Notes under the pieces: model-generated | What the model was told of the DNA's origin: nothing | The model's database searches: none | Seen by the model: the letters and a program-made list of their open reading frames with translations, nothing else | Position numbers and translations under genes: made by a program | DNA from: Paraburkholderia sprentiae WSM5005 | GTDB lineage: Bacteria; Pseudomonadota; Gammaproteobacteria; Burkholderiales; Burkholderiaceae | Length of the DNA stretch: 64,000 nt | Direction of reading: 5' to 3' | Assembly (NCBI RefSeq): GCF_001865575.2 | Contig: NZ_CP017561.2 | Span: 3,418,001 to 3,482,000 of the forward strand | Shown here: positions 1 to 10,605 of the stretch, piece by piece | How the letters are laid out: every line of letters begins with the position of its first letter | Position numbering within the stretch: the stretch's first letter is position 1

Positions 1-738
1 AACGCCGATCTCGGCGAAGGCTGCGGCTCGGACGAGGCGCTGCTCGACCTCGTGAGTTCGGCCAACATCGCGTGCGGCTGGCATGCGGGTGGCCCCAACG
101 CGATGCGCGACTGCGTGCGTTGGGCCGTGCAAAAAGGCGTGTCGATCGGCGCGCATCCGAGCTTCAACGATCCCGAGAATTTCGGCCGCAAGGAAATGGA
201 TTTGCCGGCGGGCGATATCTACGCGGGCGTGCTGTATCAGCTCGGCGCGCTGTCGGCGATCGCGCAGGCCGAGGGTGGGCGTATCGCGCATGTGAAGCCG
301 CACGGCGCGCTGTACAACCAGGCCGCGCGCGACGCGAAAATCGCCGACGCGATCGTCTCCGCGGTGCACGATTTCGATCCGTCGGTCGCGGTGTTCGCGC
401 TCGCCAACAGCGGGCTCGTGAGCGCGGCGCGCAACGCGGGCCTGACCGCGATCGAGGAAGTGTTCGCCGACCGCGGCTATCGAGCCGACGGCTCGCTCGT
501 GCCGCGCAAGGAGCCGGGCGCGTTGCTCGACGACGAGGACGAAGTGCTCGCGCGCACGCTCACGATGATCCGCGAGCAACGCGTGAAGGCCGTCGACGGT
601 CAATGGGTCGCGCTGAACGCGCAGACCATCTGCCTGCACGGCGACGGCCCGCATGCGCTCGCGTTCGCGCGACGCATTCGTGGTGCGCTTGCCGACGCCG
701 GCATCGAAGTGCACCCGGCGGGCGCCGCGCGCGTTTGA
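1..738 (+). CDS. pxpA: 5-oxoprolinase subunit A (LamB/YcsF family), 5' end missing
   Basis: Reading is open from base 1 with N-A-D-L-G-E-G, which in this family lies a few residues after the start, so only a handful of codons are missing. Family hallmarks follow: [12 protein letters not shown] near residue 19, I-G-A-H-P-S-F near residue 50, H-V-K-P-H-G-A-L-Y near residue 100 and C-L-H-G-D near residue 212. PxpA acts with PxpB and PxpC in ATP-dependent opening of 5-oxoproline to glutamate in the cytoplasm; pxpB and pxpC would be expected just upstream, outside the window. A hairpin with a short T-run follows the stop, so this looks like the last gene of its operon. Confidence 0.93.
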   Translation, partial: NADLGEGCGSDEALLDLVSSANIACGWHAGGPNAMRDCVRWAVQKGVSIGAHPSFNDPENFGRKEMDLPAGDIYAGVLYQLGALSAIAQAEGGRIAHVKPHGALYNQAARDAKIADAIVSAVHDFDPSVAVFALANSGLVSAARNAGLTAIEEVFADRGYRADGSLVPRKEPGALLDDEDEVLARTLTMIREQRVKAVDGQWVALNAQTICLHGDGPHALAFARRIRGALADAGIEVHPAGAARV

Positions 739-783
739 GGGTTGGCATTATCGTCGGCCGCACCGCGCGCCGATCCGATCCAG

Positions 784-808
784 CGCCCCGCTGCGATGCG
801 GGGCGTTT
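784..808 (+). terminator. Rho-independent terminator after pxpA
   Basis: Inverted repeat CGCCCCGC (784-791) / GCGGGGCG (798-805) with a 6-nt loop, then TTT, 46 bases after the pxpA stop. The T-run is short, so termination may be partial. It also lies just beyond the 3' end of the opposite-strand gene at 839. Confidence 0.6.
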
Positions 809-838
809 GCCGGCCCGGAGCATCTATCGTGATGCCTT

Positions 839-1117
839 TCAACGGCGGTGCGTACGACGCAAATGACTAAATATCGCGAAAGAAACAACGACTAACATCA
901 GCGAGACCAGAAAACTGACAACCAACAACGTTGCGACGATGATGTCCGTGTTGTTTTCTCCACCGACCGAACCCAGCGCGTTGAAAAGCGGGGCAAAAAA
1001 CTCAGAGCCCGCGCCGCTAGCAAACCATTCATCAATACCCGGCATGCGGGCAATTCCCACTGCGATGGGAAGCGTCAGCGCCAGTGCGAGCACAATACCA
1101 ATCAGCGCTTTTTTCAT
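839..1117 (-). CDS. Small two-TM membrane protein, candidate immunity partner
   Basis: 92 residues beginning M-K-K-A-L-I-G. Residues 4-22 form a hydrophobic segment (signal anchor or signal peptide); a second strong membrane segment spans about 62-86, ending in the basic tail H-L-R-R-T-H-R-R. The loop between them (about 25-60) would be periplasmic if the N-terminus is cytoplasmic. No family recognised. The start overlaps the stop of the upstream Hcp/Tlde1-like gene by four bases (ATGA), implying translational coupling. T6SS peptidoglycan effectors are normally paired with a periplasm-facing immunity protein in this position, so an immunity role is a reasonable inference, not shown by sequence. 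Base composition looks more AT-rich than the flanks. Confidence 0.6.
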   Translation of the reverse strand: MKKALIGIVLALALTLPIAVGIARMPGIDEWFASGAGSEFFAPLFNALGSVGGENNTDIIVATLLVVSFLVSLMLVVVSFAIFSHLRRTHRR

Positions 1118-1422
1118 TTCACGTTGAGAGTGCCGTAGTATCGGGTCGTCGTTCCGGGAATGAACGCGGGCGGCTGCGCTTTCAGGTATGACCGCAGCGC
1201 CTTGAACTGCTCGCGGGACGAAAGCGTAATACAACCATCGCTTTCTCCAGATCGTCCTACCGGGTGCAATCGAAACCTGCCGCGTCGCACACCGTCTACG
1301 AACATCCAATCATCAATGCGTTGGTCGATGTGGTACAGAGCAAACCATTCCGCGCGGTGCGAGGCCGCGTCCTGCGATTCGCCATCGATACCATCGATCT
1401 TGATAAAGATGTCCTGTGCCAT
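1114..1422 (-). CDS. Hcp N-terminal tag joined to Tlde1-like (DUF2778) L,D-transpeptidase toxin C-terminus
   Basis: 102 residues. Residues 1-18 (M-A-Q-D-I-F-I-K-I-D-G-I-D-G-E-S...) match the start of type VI secretion Hcp proteins. From about residue 23 the protein matches the C-terminal part of the DUF2778/Tlde1 family: W-F-A-L-Y, a short I-D-D-W segment, F-R-L-H-P with His53, then S-D-G-C-I-T-L with Cys64, the His/Cys arrangement of L,D-transpeptidase-type enzymes. Known Tlde1 proteins are T6SS effectors attacking peptidoglycan. The body of Hcp and the first half of DUF2778 are both absent. A strong GGGAGGAG ribosome site (1431-1438) precedes the ATG by 8 bases, so it is likely translated. 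It may be a deletion remnant of an Hcp-toxin fusion or a functional mini-effector. A membrane protein gene overlaps its end. Confidence 0.75.
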   Translation of the reverse strand: MAQDIFIKIDGIDGESQDAASHRAEWFALYHIDQRIDDWMFVDGVRRGRFRLHPVGRSGESDGCITLSSREQFKALRSYLKAQPPAFIPGTTTRYYGTLNVK

Positions 1423-1636
1423 CCTTGGATCTCCTCCCTGTTAGTTGCTTGCGGAAAACTTTCGGCAAAGCTAACAGGCACCGGATGCGGTACGACTCGG
1501 ACTCCTCCGAGAAATGCGCAAGAAGTTCACGACGCTGATCGCGATGGACTGCCTCAGCACGGCGATCGCGCTATACGGGGTGGTCCGCAGTTGCTACCGA
1601 TCGACCCCACCGCCACACCGGCGACCTCGCCCCAAC

Positions 1637-2855
1637 TCACCCCGCCTCGACCACAAACCCGTGCTGCCGCAATAGCTGCAGCACGCCCTTCGGTCCACCC
1701 AGATGCAGCGCGCCGATCGCGACGAACAGCGGCTTGTTCGGCGCGGCGAGTTGCAGCATCTTCGCGACGAAGCGGCGATTGCGCTCATAGACGATCCGGT
1801 TGTCGATCGAATTGGAGACGCGCGGATCGCGCGCGAGCTTCTCCGATTTGGCCGCCTGCCACGCGGCGATCGCATCGGCATCGCCGACCCGCCACAGCCG
1901 ATGCAGCGTGCGCACGTCCTCGACGTTCTGCGCGGGCGTCTGCACCAGATCCTGCGCGAGCATCTCACGCTGCTGCGCAGCCGACAGTCCGGTGAACGCG
2001 CGCATCTGCTGCGCGAGCGTTTCGAGTCCGACGATCTTGCCGCGCGTCCTCAGATACACGTTCTGCAACTGCGCTTCGGTGCCGTATTCGGTTTGAAGAC
2101 CCGCGGACAGCGAGTCGTAGGTCTCGACCACGAGCGACGCGAGCCACGGCCGCATCTTCTTGATCGCGTCGAGCGCGGCCGGGTTGCCGCGCAGCCGCAA
2201 CGCGAGCTTGCGCCACAGCGGCTCAGGCAGCAGGCCCGGCAGGCAGTCGCGCTTGCACACGCCGTACTTCGAAACGTCGTCCTGCGACACCAGCAATTCG
2301 TCGGGCGACAGTTCCAGCGCAAGCGTCGGCGACGCCGCGAGCGCCGCGAGGATCGGCGCGCGGAACGGCTGTCCCGCCGGATAGTCGGCGGGGTCGCCCA
2401 CGTGCAGCGTGCCGAGCACGTAGATGGTGGTATTGCCGCGCGTCGCGACATAGAACGGCATGCGCGCCGGTTGCTGGCGCACCGGGCCGCTCGCCGTGGT
2501 GCCGGGCGCCGCGGGCGGCGCAATGGAAGGCGGCGGCCTGGCTGGCACCGTGACCGCCGGACGAACCGCCGGGCCTGGCGCGTTGGCCGCCGCACCGGCG
2601 GCGTGAGCGATGCCGGCTTGGGCCGCACCCACCGCCAGCGCGCAGGCTACGCGAAAAAAAACCGGCAGAGACGCCGGAACAAGCAGAGATAAAACCGCAC
2701 GCGCCAGCGTATGAAAAACGACACGGGCGAAGCGTCCAGCAAACGCGCTGCCAGGCGCGGCGCCTTCCAGCGCACGCGCCTCACGGCGCCGCGCGAAGGC
2801 GGCCACCCAGCCGCCTTCACACGAGCGGCGCGCAAGACGACGCGCCGCCACCGCA

Positions 2856-2860
<5 letters not shown>
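1637..2860 (-). CDS. TraB/GumN family protein
   Basis: About 407 residues from the ATG at 2860, which lies inside the last codons of dppF in another frame, suggesting coupling; the exact start is uncertain. An arginine-rich N-terminus is followed by a hydrophobic segment ending A-H-A-A-G (signal peptide or anchor), a proline/alanine linker, then the TraB/GumN domain. Its hallmarks are the first G-T-L-H-V-G motif, the acidic T-L-A-L-E-L strand, and the second motif A-I-G-A-L-H-L-G-G near the C-terminus. The family resembles TIKI-type metal-dependent proteases; substrates of bacterial members are not established. Position at the end of a dipeptide-transport operon may hint at peptide handling at the envelope, but this is inference. 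Confidence 0.8.
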
Positions 2861-3871
<1,011 letters not shown>

Positions 3872-3875
<4 letters not shown>

Positions 3876-4876
3876 CGGGCGCCTCCTTGCGTGTGAACGT
3901 TGGCGTCCTTCTCGAGGTTCAGCGGCTTGATGCAGCGCACGCGCGTGAAATCGGCGTGAGCCGGCAGCGGCGCGAGCGCCGGGCGCGCCTTCGTGCAGTC
4001 GTCGACCACGTACTTGCAGCGCGGTGCGAACAGGCAACCCTTGGGCCGGTCGTCGCGGCCCGGCACCATGCCCGGCAGCGCCGCGAGCCGCACCGCGCCC
4101 ACGTTGTGCTCGGGAATCGCGGCGAGCAGCGCTTCCGTATACGGATGATGAGGCGCGGCGAAGATGTCCGGCACCTTGTTCGTCTCGATCACCTCGCCGG
4201 CGTACATCACGGCGACGCGCTGCGCGACTTCGGAGACCACGGCGAGATCGTGCGAAATCAGCACGAGCGCCATGCCGCGTTCCTTCTGCAGGCGCATCAG
4301 CAGTTCCATGATCTGCGCCTGGATCGTCACGTCGAGCGCGGTGGTGGGCTCGTCGGCGATCAGCAGCTTCGGGTTGCAGGCGATCGCCATCGCGATCATC
4401 ACGCGCTGGTTCATGCCGCCCGACATCTGATGCGGAAACGAGCCAATGCGGTTCTTCGCGTCGGGAATGCCGACCTGGTCGAGCAGTTCGAGCGCGCGTT
4501 TGTCCAGCGCCGCGCCGCGCAAGCCTTCGTGCAGCTTCAGCACTTCCTTGATCTGATAGCCGACCGTGTAGCTTGGGTTCAGGCTCGTCAGCGCGTCCTG
4601 AAACACCATCGCGATGTCCTTGCCGATGATCTTGCGGCGTTCCCTCGCGGAGGCCTTCAGCAGGTTCTTGCCGTCGAAGGTGATTTCGTCGGCGCTGACC
4701 TTGCCGGGCGCGTCGATCAGGCCCATCAGCGCCATCATCGTCACGCTCTTGCCCGAGCCCGATTCGCCGACCACGCCGACCACTTCGCCCGGCGCGACGT
4801 CGAGATTGATGCGGTCGACCGCGGGCAGGCCGCCGAAGCTGACCGCGAGATTGCGGATGGTCAATAGATTGCTCAT
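3872..4876 (-). CDS. dppD: Dipeptide/oligopeptide ABC transporter ATP-binding protein DppD
   Basis: 334 residues. Walker A G-E-S-G-S-G-K-S at 37-44, signature [14 protein letters not shown], and Walker [13 protein letters not shown]. The C-terminal cysteine-containing extension ([10 protein letters not shown]) is typical of Dpp/Opp ATPases. The start at 4876 is chosen because it begins [10 protein letters not shown] two bases after the dppC stop and fits the family start. The pair with DppF is expected to bind and hydrolyse ATP at the inner membrane. Confidence 0.93.
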
Positions 4877-4878
4877 GG

Positions 4879-5796
4879 TCACGCCATCCGTTTCAGTTTG
4901 GGATCGAGCGCGTCGCGCAGCCCGTCGCCGAGCAGGTTGATCGCCAGCACCGAGATCAGAATGGACAGGCCAGGCATCGTCACGATCCACCATGCGCTGT
5001 CGATGTAATCGCGCGCCGACGCGAGCATCGCGCCCCACTCCGCCGACGGCGGCTGCACGCCGAGGCCGAGGAAGCCGAGCGCGGCGGCATCGAGAATCGC
5101 CGACGAAAAGCCGAGCGTTGCCTGCACGATCAGCGGCGCAGTGCAGTTAGGCAGCACCTGCGAGAACATCAGCCGCAATGTGCTCGCACCCGCGACGCGC
5201 GACGCCGTCACATACTCCTTTTGCAACTCGCCCTGCGCCGACGCGCGTGTCAGACGCACGTAGCCCGGCAGCGCGACGATCGCGATCGCGAGCATCGTGT
5301 TGACCAGACCCGGACCGATGATCGCCACCACGGCGACCGCGAGCAACAGCGACGGCAGCGCGAGCAGCACGTCCATGATGCGCATGATCGGCGTGTCGGC
5401 CCATTTCTCGAAGAACGCGGCGACGAGGCCGAGCACGATGCCCGGAATCAACGCGAGCACCACCGACACGAAGCCGATCCAGAACGACAGCCGCGCGCCA
5501 TACATCAGACGGGAGAGGATGTCGCGGCCCGCTTCGTCGGTGCCGAGAATGAACTTCCAGTTGCCGCCGTCGAGCCATGCGGGCGGGATCTTCACGAAGT
5601 CGCGGTACTGCTCGATCGGGCTGTGCGGCGCGATCAGCGGCGCGAAGATCGCGATGAAGACCAGCACCAGCACGATGACGCCCGCGCCGACCGCGCCGCG
5701 GTTGCGCGAGAAGTTCGCCCAGAATTCGCGTGCCGCGATGGCGCGGCCGCTCGGGGGGGTGACCGATTGCGGGACGGTGTTTTGAATGTCAGCCAC
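4879..5796 (-). CDS. dppC: Dipeptide ABC transporter permease DppC
   Basis: 305 residues of the OppC/DppC permease family. An N-terminal cytoplasmic segment leads to TM1 (about 35-57), then a periplasmic loop with [17 protein letters not shown], the conserved signature of this family, then five further TM helices. The EAA loop that docks the ATPases is visible around A-S-R-V-A-G-A-S. It lies six bases downstream of dppB and two upstream of dppD in one transcription unit. With DppB it forms the inner-membrane channel. Confidence 0.94.
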   Translation of the reverse strand: MADIQNTVPQSVTPPSGRAIAAREFWANFSRNRGAVGAGVIVLVLVFIAIFAPLIAPHSPIEQYRDFVKIPPAWLDGGNWKFILGTDEAGRDILSRLMYGARLSFWIGFVSVVLALIPGIVLGLVAAFFEKWADTPIMRIMDVLLALPSLLLAVAVVAIIGPGLVNTMLAIAIVALPGYVRLTRASAQGELQKEYVTASRVAGASTLRLMFSQVLPNCTAPLIVQATLGFSSAILDAAALGFLGLGVQPPSAEWGAMLASARDYIDSAWWIVTMPGLSILISVLAINLLGDGLRDALDPKLKRMA

Positions 5797-5802
5797 GGTG
5801 AT

Positions 5803-6813
5803 TTACCTCGTATGGCGAATGCGCGGGTTGAGCACGCCGTACAACAGATCGACGACGAGGTTCACGACGATCACCAGCGTCGCGATCAACAGGATACCGC
5901 CCTGCACGACCGGATAATCGCGCCGGCCGATCGCGTCGATCAGCCACTTGCCGATGCCGGGCCATGAAAACAGCGTTTCGGTCAGCACCGCGCCCGCAAG
6001 CAATGTGCCGACTTGCAGGCCGATCACGGTGACGACCGGAATCAGCGCATTGCGCAGCGCATGCACGACGATCACGCGTCCCGGCGACAAGCCCTTCGCG
6101 CGCGCGGTGCGGATGTAGTCCTCGCGCAGCACTTCGAGCATCGACGAGCGCGTCATGCGCGCGACGACCGCGAGTGGAATCGTGCCGAGCACGATCGCGG
6201 GCAGGATCAGATGGCTGAGCGCGGACCTGAACGCGCCTTCGTCGGTGGACATCAGCGAGTCGATCAGCATGAAGCCGGTCACGTGCGGAATGTCGTATTC
6301 GACCGCGATGCGGCCCGACACCGGCGTCAAGCCGAGCTTGACCGAAAACACCATGATCAGGATCAAGCCCCACCAGAAGATCGGCATCGAGTAGCCGGTC
6401 AGCGCGGTGCCCATCACGCCGTGATCGACCACCGTGCCGCGCCTCAGCGCGGCGAACACGCCCGCCGGCAGGCCGACGATCAGCGCGAACAGCATCGCGC
6501 AGAGCGACAGTTCGACGGTGGCGGGAAAGCGCGCGAGGAATTCGCTCATCACACTGGTGTTGGTGATGATCGACGTGCCGAGGTTGCCGTGCAGCGCGCG
6601 GCCGATGTAGTGGAAGTACTGCATTGGCAAGGGCTCGTCGAGCCCGAGGCGGTGCATCGCGGCCGCATGCATGGCCGGATCGACGCCGCGCTCGCCCATC
6701 ATCACTTCGATGGGGTCGCCTGGGATCAGGTGAATCAGCGCGAACGCGAGGATCGTGATGCCGATGAACGTCGGGATCACCATGCCGATGCGGCGCAAAA
6801 CGAAGCGGAACAT
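5803..6813 (-). CDS. dppB: Dipeptide ABC transporter permease DppB
   Basis: 336 residues from ATG 6813 (M-F-R-F-V-L-R-R), chosen because upstream in-frame codons fall in a terminator-like hairpin region and this start matches the family. Six predicted TM helices; the N-terminal T-F-I-G-I-T-I-L-A-F-A-L-I-H-L-I-P-G-D-P segment and the EAA loop (Y-I-R-T-A-R-A-K-G-L) are characteristic of DppB/OppB. It is separated from the upstream binding-protein gene by 140 bases containing a minus-strand terminator, so its expression is probably lower than that of the binding proteins. Confidence 0.94.
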   Translation of the reverse strand: MFRFVLRRIGMVIPTFIGITILAFALIHLIPGDPIEVMMGERGVDPAMHAAAMHRLGLDEPLPMQYFHYIGRALHGNLGTSIITNTSVMSEFLARFPATVELSLCAMLFALIVGLPAGVFAALRRGTVVDHGVMGTALTGYSMPIFWWGLILIMVFSVKLGLTPVSGRIAVEYDIPHVTGFMLIDSLMSTDEGAFRSALSHLILPAIVLGTIPLAVVARMTRSSMLEVLREDYIRTARAKGLSPGRVIVVHALRNALIPVVTVIGLQVGTLLAGAVLTETLFSWPGIGKWLIDAIGRRDYPVVQGGILLIATLVIVVNLVVDLLYGVLNPRIRHTR

Positions 6814-6838
6814 GTTCGCTCCCATGGTACTGGTGATG

Positions 6839-6882
6839 AAAAAACGCAACCGGCGACGAGGGCTCGTGACCCCGGTCGCCGG
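6839..6882 (-). terminator. Intercistronic terminator between dppA and dppB
   Basis: CCGGCGAC (6850-6857) pairs with GTCGCCGG (6875-6882); on the minus strand the stem is followed by six T (complement of A 6839-6844). It lies downstream of the binding-protein gene and just before dppB, where partial read-through would give an excess of binding protein over membrane components, common in ABC import operons. Confidence 0.7.
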
Positions 6883-6953
6883 ACCATTTCGAGCAGTTTT
6901 CTAACCGTGCGAAAAGTGTACTGTGTTGCGGCGTACTTTTTGAACTTTACGGA

Positions 6954-8585
6954 TTACTTGACGCTGACACCGTCGAAGCGCGCGTAGCCGAGCGGTTCGA
7001 TGCGCATGTCGACCACCTTCTTGCTGACCGGCTGATACACGGTCGAGTGCGCGATCGGCGAGAACGGCAGTTGCTGCGCGAAAATATGCTGCGCGTCGCC
7101 GTAGATTTTCGTGCGCGCCGCCACGTCCGAGGTCGTGCGGCCCTTCTGGATCAGATCGTCGAACGGCTTATAGCACCACTTCGAGAAGTTGTTGCCGTTG
7201 ATCGCCTCGCAGCCGAGCAGCGTGCCGAGCCAGTTGTCCGGATCGCCGTTGTCGCCGGTCCAGCCGATCAGCATCGAGTCGTCTTCGCCCGCGTGCGCGC
7301 GCTTGATGTACTCACCCCATTCGTACGTGACGATCTTCGCCTTCACGCCGATTTTCGCCCAGTCCGCCTGGATCATTTCCGCCATCAGACGCGCGTTCGG
7401 GTTGTACGCGCGCTGCACCGGCATCGCCCACAGCGTGAGCTCGAAGCCGTTCGGGTAGCCCGCCTTCGCGAGCAGATCCTTCGCTTTCGCCGGATCGTAC
7501 GAGGCGGCCGGCAGGTTCTTGACGAACGACCATTGCGTCGGCGGCATCGGGTTCGTCGCGAGTTGCCCCGCGCCCTGGTAGACCGAGTCGATGATCGCCT
7601 TCTTGTTGATCGCCATGTCGAGCGCCTGACGCACTTCGAGCTTGTCGACCGGCTTGTGCGTCACGTTGTACGCGAGGTAGCCGAGGTTGAAGCCCGGCTG
7701 CGACGGCATATCGATGTTCGGCTCGGCCTTCAGCGGCGCGATGTCGGCCGGGCGCGGATAGCTCATGACCTGGCACTCGTCGCGCTTGATCTTCTGCACG
7801 CGCACGCCGGCGTCCGGCGTGATCGAGAAGATCAGCTTCGAGATCTTGACCGCGCCCGGCTTCCAGTAGTCCGGATTGCCGTCGAAGCGGATCGTCGCGT
7901 CCTTGGTGTAGCTGCGGAAGATGAACGGACCCGTGCCGACCGGGAACTGGTTGATGTCGGCGGCCTTGCCCGCCTTGAGCAGCTGATCCGCATATTCAGC
8001 CGACAGGATCGACGCGTATTCCATCGCCAGATTCTGGATGAACGGCGCGTTGACTTCCTTCAGCGTGAACTTGACCGTGTACGGGTCGACCTTCTCGACG
8101 CTCGTGATCAGCTTATCGAGGCCCATGTCGGTGAAGTACGGGAACTGCACCGGATACGCCTTGCGGAACGGCTGGTTCGGGTCGAGCATGCGCTCGAACG
8201 AAAAGATCACGTCGTCCGCATTGAATTCGCGCGTCGGCTTGAAGAACGAGGTGGTCTGGAACTTCACGCCGTGACGCAGATGGAACGTATAGGTCTTGCC
8301 ATCGGGCGACACGTCCCACTTCTCGGCGAGGCCCGGCTCGACCTTGGTGCCGCCGCGCTCGAATTCGACGAGGCGGTTATAGACGGTGAACGTGTTGGCC
8401 GTGAAGTCGACGCCCGTCGTGTATTGGGCCGGATCGAAGCCCGCGGGACTGCCTTCGGAACAGTAAACGAGAGTCTTGTTCGGGATCCCAGCAGCCTGCG
8501 CGCTCGTCGCGCCCACCAGGGATGCCGCTGTGGCAGCGACGAGCGCAGCGACACGCGCGACGCGCAACAGATTGTTTTGCTTCAT
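6954..8585 (-). CDS. dppA: Periplasmic dipeptide-binding protein (SBP family 5), second copy
   Basis: 543 residues. Signal peptide ends about residue 31 (A-Q-A-A-G). The mature protein starts with K-T-L-V-Y-C-S-E-G-S-P-A-G-F-D-P and carries the family-5 signature (A-E-K-W-D-V-S-P-D-G-K-T-Y-T-F-H-L-R), the hallmark of DppA/OppA/HbpA lipid-free binding proteins. It is a close paralogue of the gene just upstream (8790-10448), with long runs of identical residues from the signal-peptide junction to the C-terminus. DppA captures peptides in the periplasm and delivers them to DppBCDF. A terminator hairpin follows the gene. Confidence 0.92.
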   Translation of the reverse strand: MKQNNLLRVARVAALVAATAASLVGATSAQAAGIPNKTLVYCSEGSPAGFDPAQYTTGVDFTANTFTVYNRLVEFERGGTKVEPGLAEKWDVSPDGKTYTFHLRHGVKFQTTSFFKPTREFNADDVIFSFERMLDPNQPFRKAYPVQFPYFTDMGLDKLITSVEKVDPYTVKFTLKEVNAPFIQNLAMEYASILSAEYADQLLKAGKAADINQFPVGTGPFIFRSYTKDATIRFDGNPDYWKPGAVKISKLIFSITPDAGVRVQKIKRDECQVMSYPRPADIAPLKAEPNIDMPSQPGFNLGYLAYNVTHKPVDKLEVRQALDMAINKKAIIDSVYQGAGQLATNPMPPTQWSFVKNLPAASYDPAKAKDLLAKAGYPNGFELTLWAMPVQRAYNPNARLMAEMIQADWAKIGVKAKIVTYEWGEYIKRAHAGEDDSMLIGWTGDNGDPDNWLGTLLGCEAINGNNFSKWCYKPFDDLIQKGRTTSDVAARTKIYGDAQHIFAQQLPFSPIAHSTVYQPVSKKVVDMRIEPLGYARFDGVSVK

Positions 8586-8726
8586 GTTTCCTCCAGGTTC
8601 AGGGCCGGCTTGCGCCAGCGTAGCGGGATATTACTTGAGCTTGGCCCGGCCACCAAGCGGAGCAAAATCCCTCGGTTGACGATAGGAAACACTTCGCGCA
8701 AACGTTTTGCCGCGGTTTTGCCACCA

Positions 8727-8755
8727 GCCGGGCCGGCCCGTTCGGGCCGCCCGGC
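8727..8755. repeat. Strong GC hairpin between the two dppA paralogues
   Basis: GCCGGGCCGGCCCG (8727-8740) pairs with CGGGCCGCCCGGC (8743-8755) with one bulged base and a minimal loop. No T-run follows on the minus strand, so an mRNA-stabilising or REP-like element fits better than a terminator. It lies 35 bases beyond the end of the upstream dppA copy. Confidence 0.5.
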
Positions 8756-8789
8756 GACGAAAGCGGGGCAATAAGGGCGCCGCGTCCGC

Positions 8790-10448
8790 TTACTTCAGTC
8801 CGACCTCCAGGAATTGTGTCGGCCCGAACGGATCGATCTTGAAGCCCGTCACGTTCTTGCTGATCGGCTGATAGACGGTCGAATGCGCGATCGGCGTGAA
8901 CGGCACCTGGTCCTTGAAGATCTCCTGAGCCTGCGTATAGGCCTTGGTGCGATCGGCCATGTTGGTGGTGCTGCGGCCCTGCTTGATCAGATCGTCATAG
9001 GGCTTGTAGCACCACTTCGAGAAGTTGCTGCCGTTGACCGCGTCGCAGCCGAGCAACACGCCGAGCCAGTTGTCGGGGTCGCCGTAGTCACCCGTCCAGC
9101 CGATCAGCATCGCCTGATGCTCGCCGGCGTGCGCACGGCGAATGTACTCGCCCCACTCGTACGTGGCGATATTCACCTTGACGCCAATCTTGGCCCAGTC
9201 CGCCTGCAGCATTTCAGCCATCAGACGCGCGTTCGGGTTATACGGGCGCTGCACCGGCATTGCCCACAGCGTCAGTTCGAAGCCGTCCGGATAGCCCGCC
9301 TGCTTCAGCAGCGCTTTCGCCTTGTCGAGGTCGTACGGCGCGTCCTTCAGGTTCTTGTCGTAGCCCCATTGCGTCGGCGGCATCGGGTTGGTCGCGGCCT
9401 GGCCCGCGCCCTGGTAGACCGCGTCGATGATCGCCTTCTTGTTGACCGACATGTCGAGCGCGCGGCGCACGAGCACGTTGTCGAGCGGCTTTTTGGTCGT
9501 GTTGTACGCGATATAGCCAAGGTTGAAGCCCACTTCGCTCGGCATCGCAAGCGACGCATCGGCCTTCACGGTCGCGATGTCGGCCGGGCGCGGATAGCTC
9601 ATCACCTGACATTCGCCGCGCTTCAGCTTTTGCAGGCGCACGGCCGGATCGACCGTGATCGCGAAGATCAGCTTGCTGACCTTTGCGACGCCCGGCTTCC
9701 AGTAATCGGGATTGCCGTCGAAGCGGATCGTGTCGTCCTTCGTGTAACTGCGGAAGATGAACGGACCGGTGCCGACCGGGTACTGATTGATGTCGGACGC
9801 CTTGCCCGCCTTCAATAGCTGATCCGTGTATTCGGCCGACAGGATCGACGCGAACGGCATCGCGATCTGCTGCAGGAACGGCGCGTCGACTTCCTTCAGC
9901 GTGAAGCGCACCGTGTACGGATCGACCTTCTCGATTTTGGCGATGTTCTTCGCGAGACCGAGGTCGTTGAAGTACGGGAAATTGACCGGATACGCCTTGC
10001 GGAACGGATTCTCGGGATCGAGCATGCGCTCGTAGGTGAACACGACGTCGTCCGCGTTGAATTCGCGGGTCGGCTTGAAGTACGAGGTGGTCTGGAATTT
10101 GACGCCGCGGCGCAGATGGAACGTATAGGTGAGGCCGTCGGGCGACACGTCCCATTTTTCGGCGAGGCCCGGCTCGATGTCCGTGCTGCCGTGCGCAAAT
10201 TCGACGAGCCGGTTGTAGACCGTGTACGAGCCGGCGCTGAACTCGACGCTGGTCGTGTATTGCGCGGTATCGAAGCCCGCCGGGCTGCCTTCGGAGCAGA
10301 ACACCAGCGTCTTGTCGGGCAGCGTGGCCGCGTGCGACGCGGTGGGCGCAAGGCCGCTCGTGGCGAGCGCGAGCGCGGCTAGAGCGGGCACGCAGAACTG
10401 GTGAAGCGCGAACAGTCCGTGTGCCGCAGTCTTTCTTGTCACTGTCAT
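8790..10448 (-). CDS. dppA: Periplasmic dipeptide-binding protein (SBP family 5), first copy
   Basis: 552 residues, first gene of the dpp operon. GGAGG lies just upstream of ATG 10448. Signal peptide with cleavage near residue 40 (S-H-A-A-T), mature start K-T-L-V-F-C-S-E-G-S-P-A-G-F-D-T. It carries the same family-5 motif as the paralogue at 6954-8585 and the same cysteine-containing C-terminal region (W-L-G-V-L-L-G-C-D-A-V-N-G-S-N-F-S-K-W-C). Tandem copies suggest duplication followed by divergence in ligand preference while sharing one permease; this is inference. The next upstream gene, metF, is also on the minus strand, ending 157 bases away. Confidence 0.92.
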   Translation of the reverse strand: MTVTRKTAAHGLFALHQFCVPALAALALATSGLAPTASHAATLPDKTLVFCSEGSPAGFDTAQYTTSVEFSAGSYTVYNRLVEFAHGSTDIEPGLAEKWDVSPDGLTYTFHLRRGVKFQTTSYFKPTREFNADDVVFTYERMLDPENPFRKAYPVNFPYFNDLGLAKNIAKIEKVDPYTVRFTLKEVDAPFLQQIAMPFASILSAEYTDQLLKAGKASDINQYPVGTGPFIFRSYTKDDTIRFDGNPDYWKPGVAKVSKLIFAITVDPAVRLQKLKRGECQVMSYPRPADIATVKADASLAMPSEVGFNLGYIAYNTTKKPLDNVLVRRALDMSVNKKAIIDAVYQGAGQAATNPMPPTQWGYDKNLKDAPYDLDKAKALLKQAGYPDGFELTLWAMPVQRPYNPNARLMAEMLQADWAKIGVKVNIATYEWGEYIRRAHAGEHQAMLIGWTGDYGDPDNWLGVLLGCDAVNGSNFSKWCYKPYDDLIKQGRSTTNMADRTKAYTQAQEIFKDQVPFTPIAHSTVYQPISKNVTGFKIDPFGPTQFLEVGLK

Positions 10449-10605
10449 ATCGTCCTCCGCACAGCAGCCGGGTTAGCTGCTTTTCGATGATAGACAGCCC
10501 AAAAATGAGCTTCAACAGGGACTTACCACGCTATTTGGGACAAATGTGACGCGCACGCCAGACTGGCGGAGACCGCGCGGCGGTTGGGGCCGCGCGGGAG
10601 CGGCT

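Noticed and set aside
1441..1636. Possible short gene near 1514 (M-R-K-K-F-T-T-L-I-A-M...)
   Set aside because: The reading soon turns Pro/Arg-rich, overlaps the end of the TraB gene on the other strand and lacks a ribosome site; perhaps a gene scrap, not supportable.
7047..8774. Long plus-strand open frame (575 codons) opposite dppA
   Set aside because: Arg/Val/Leu-rich antisense translation typical of high-GC genes; the minus-strand protein is a clear SBP family-5 member.
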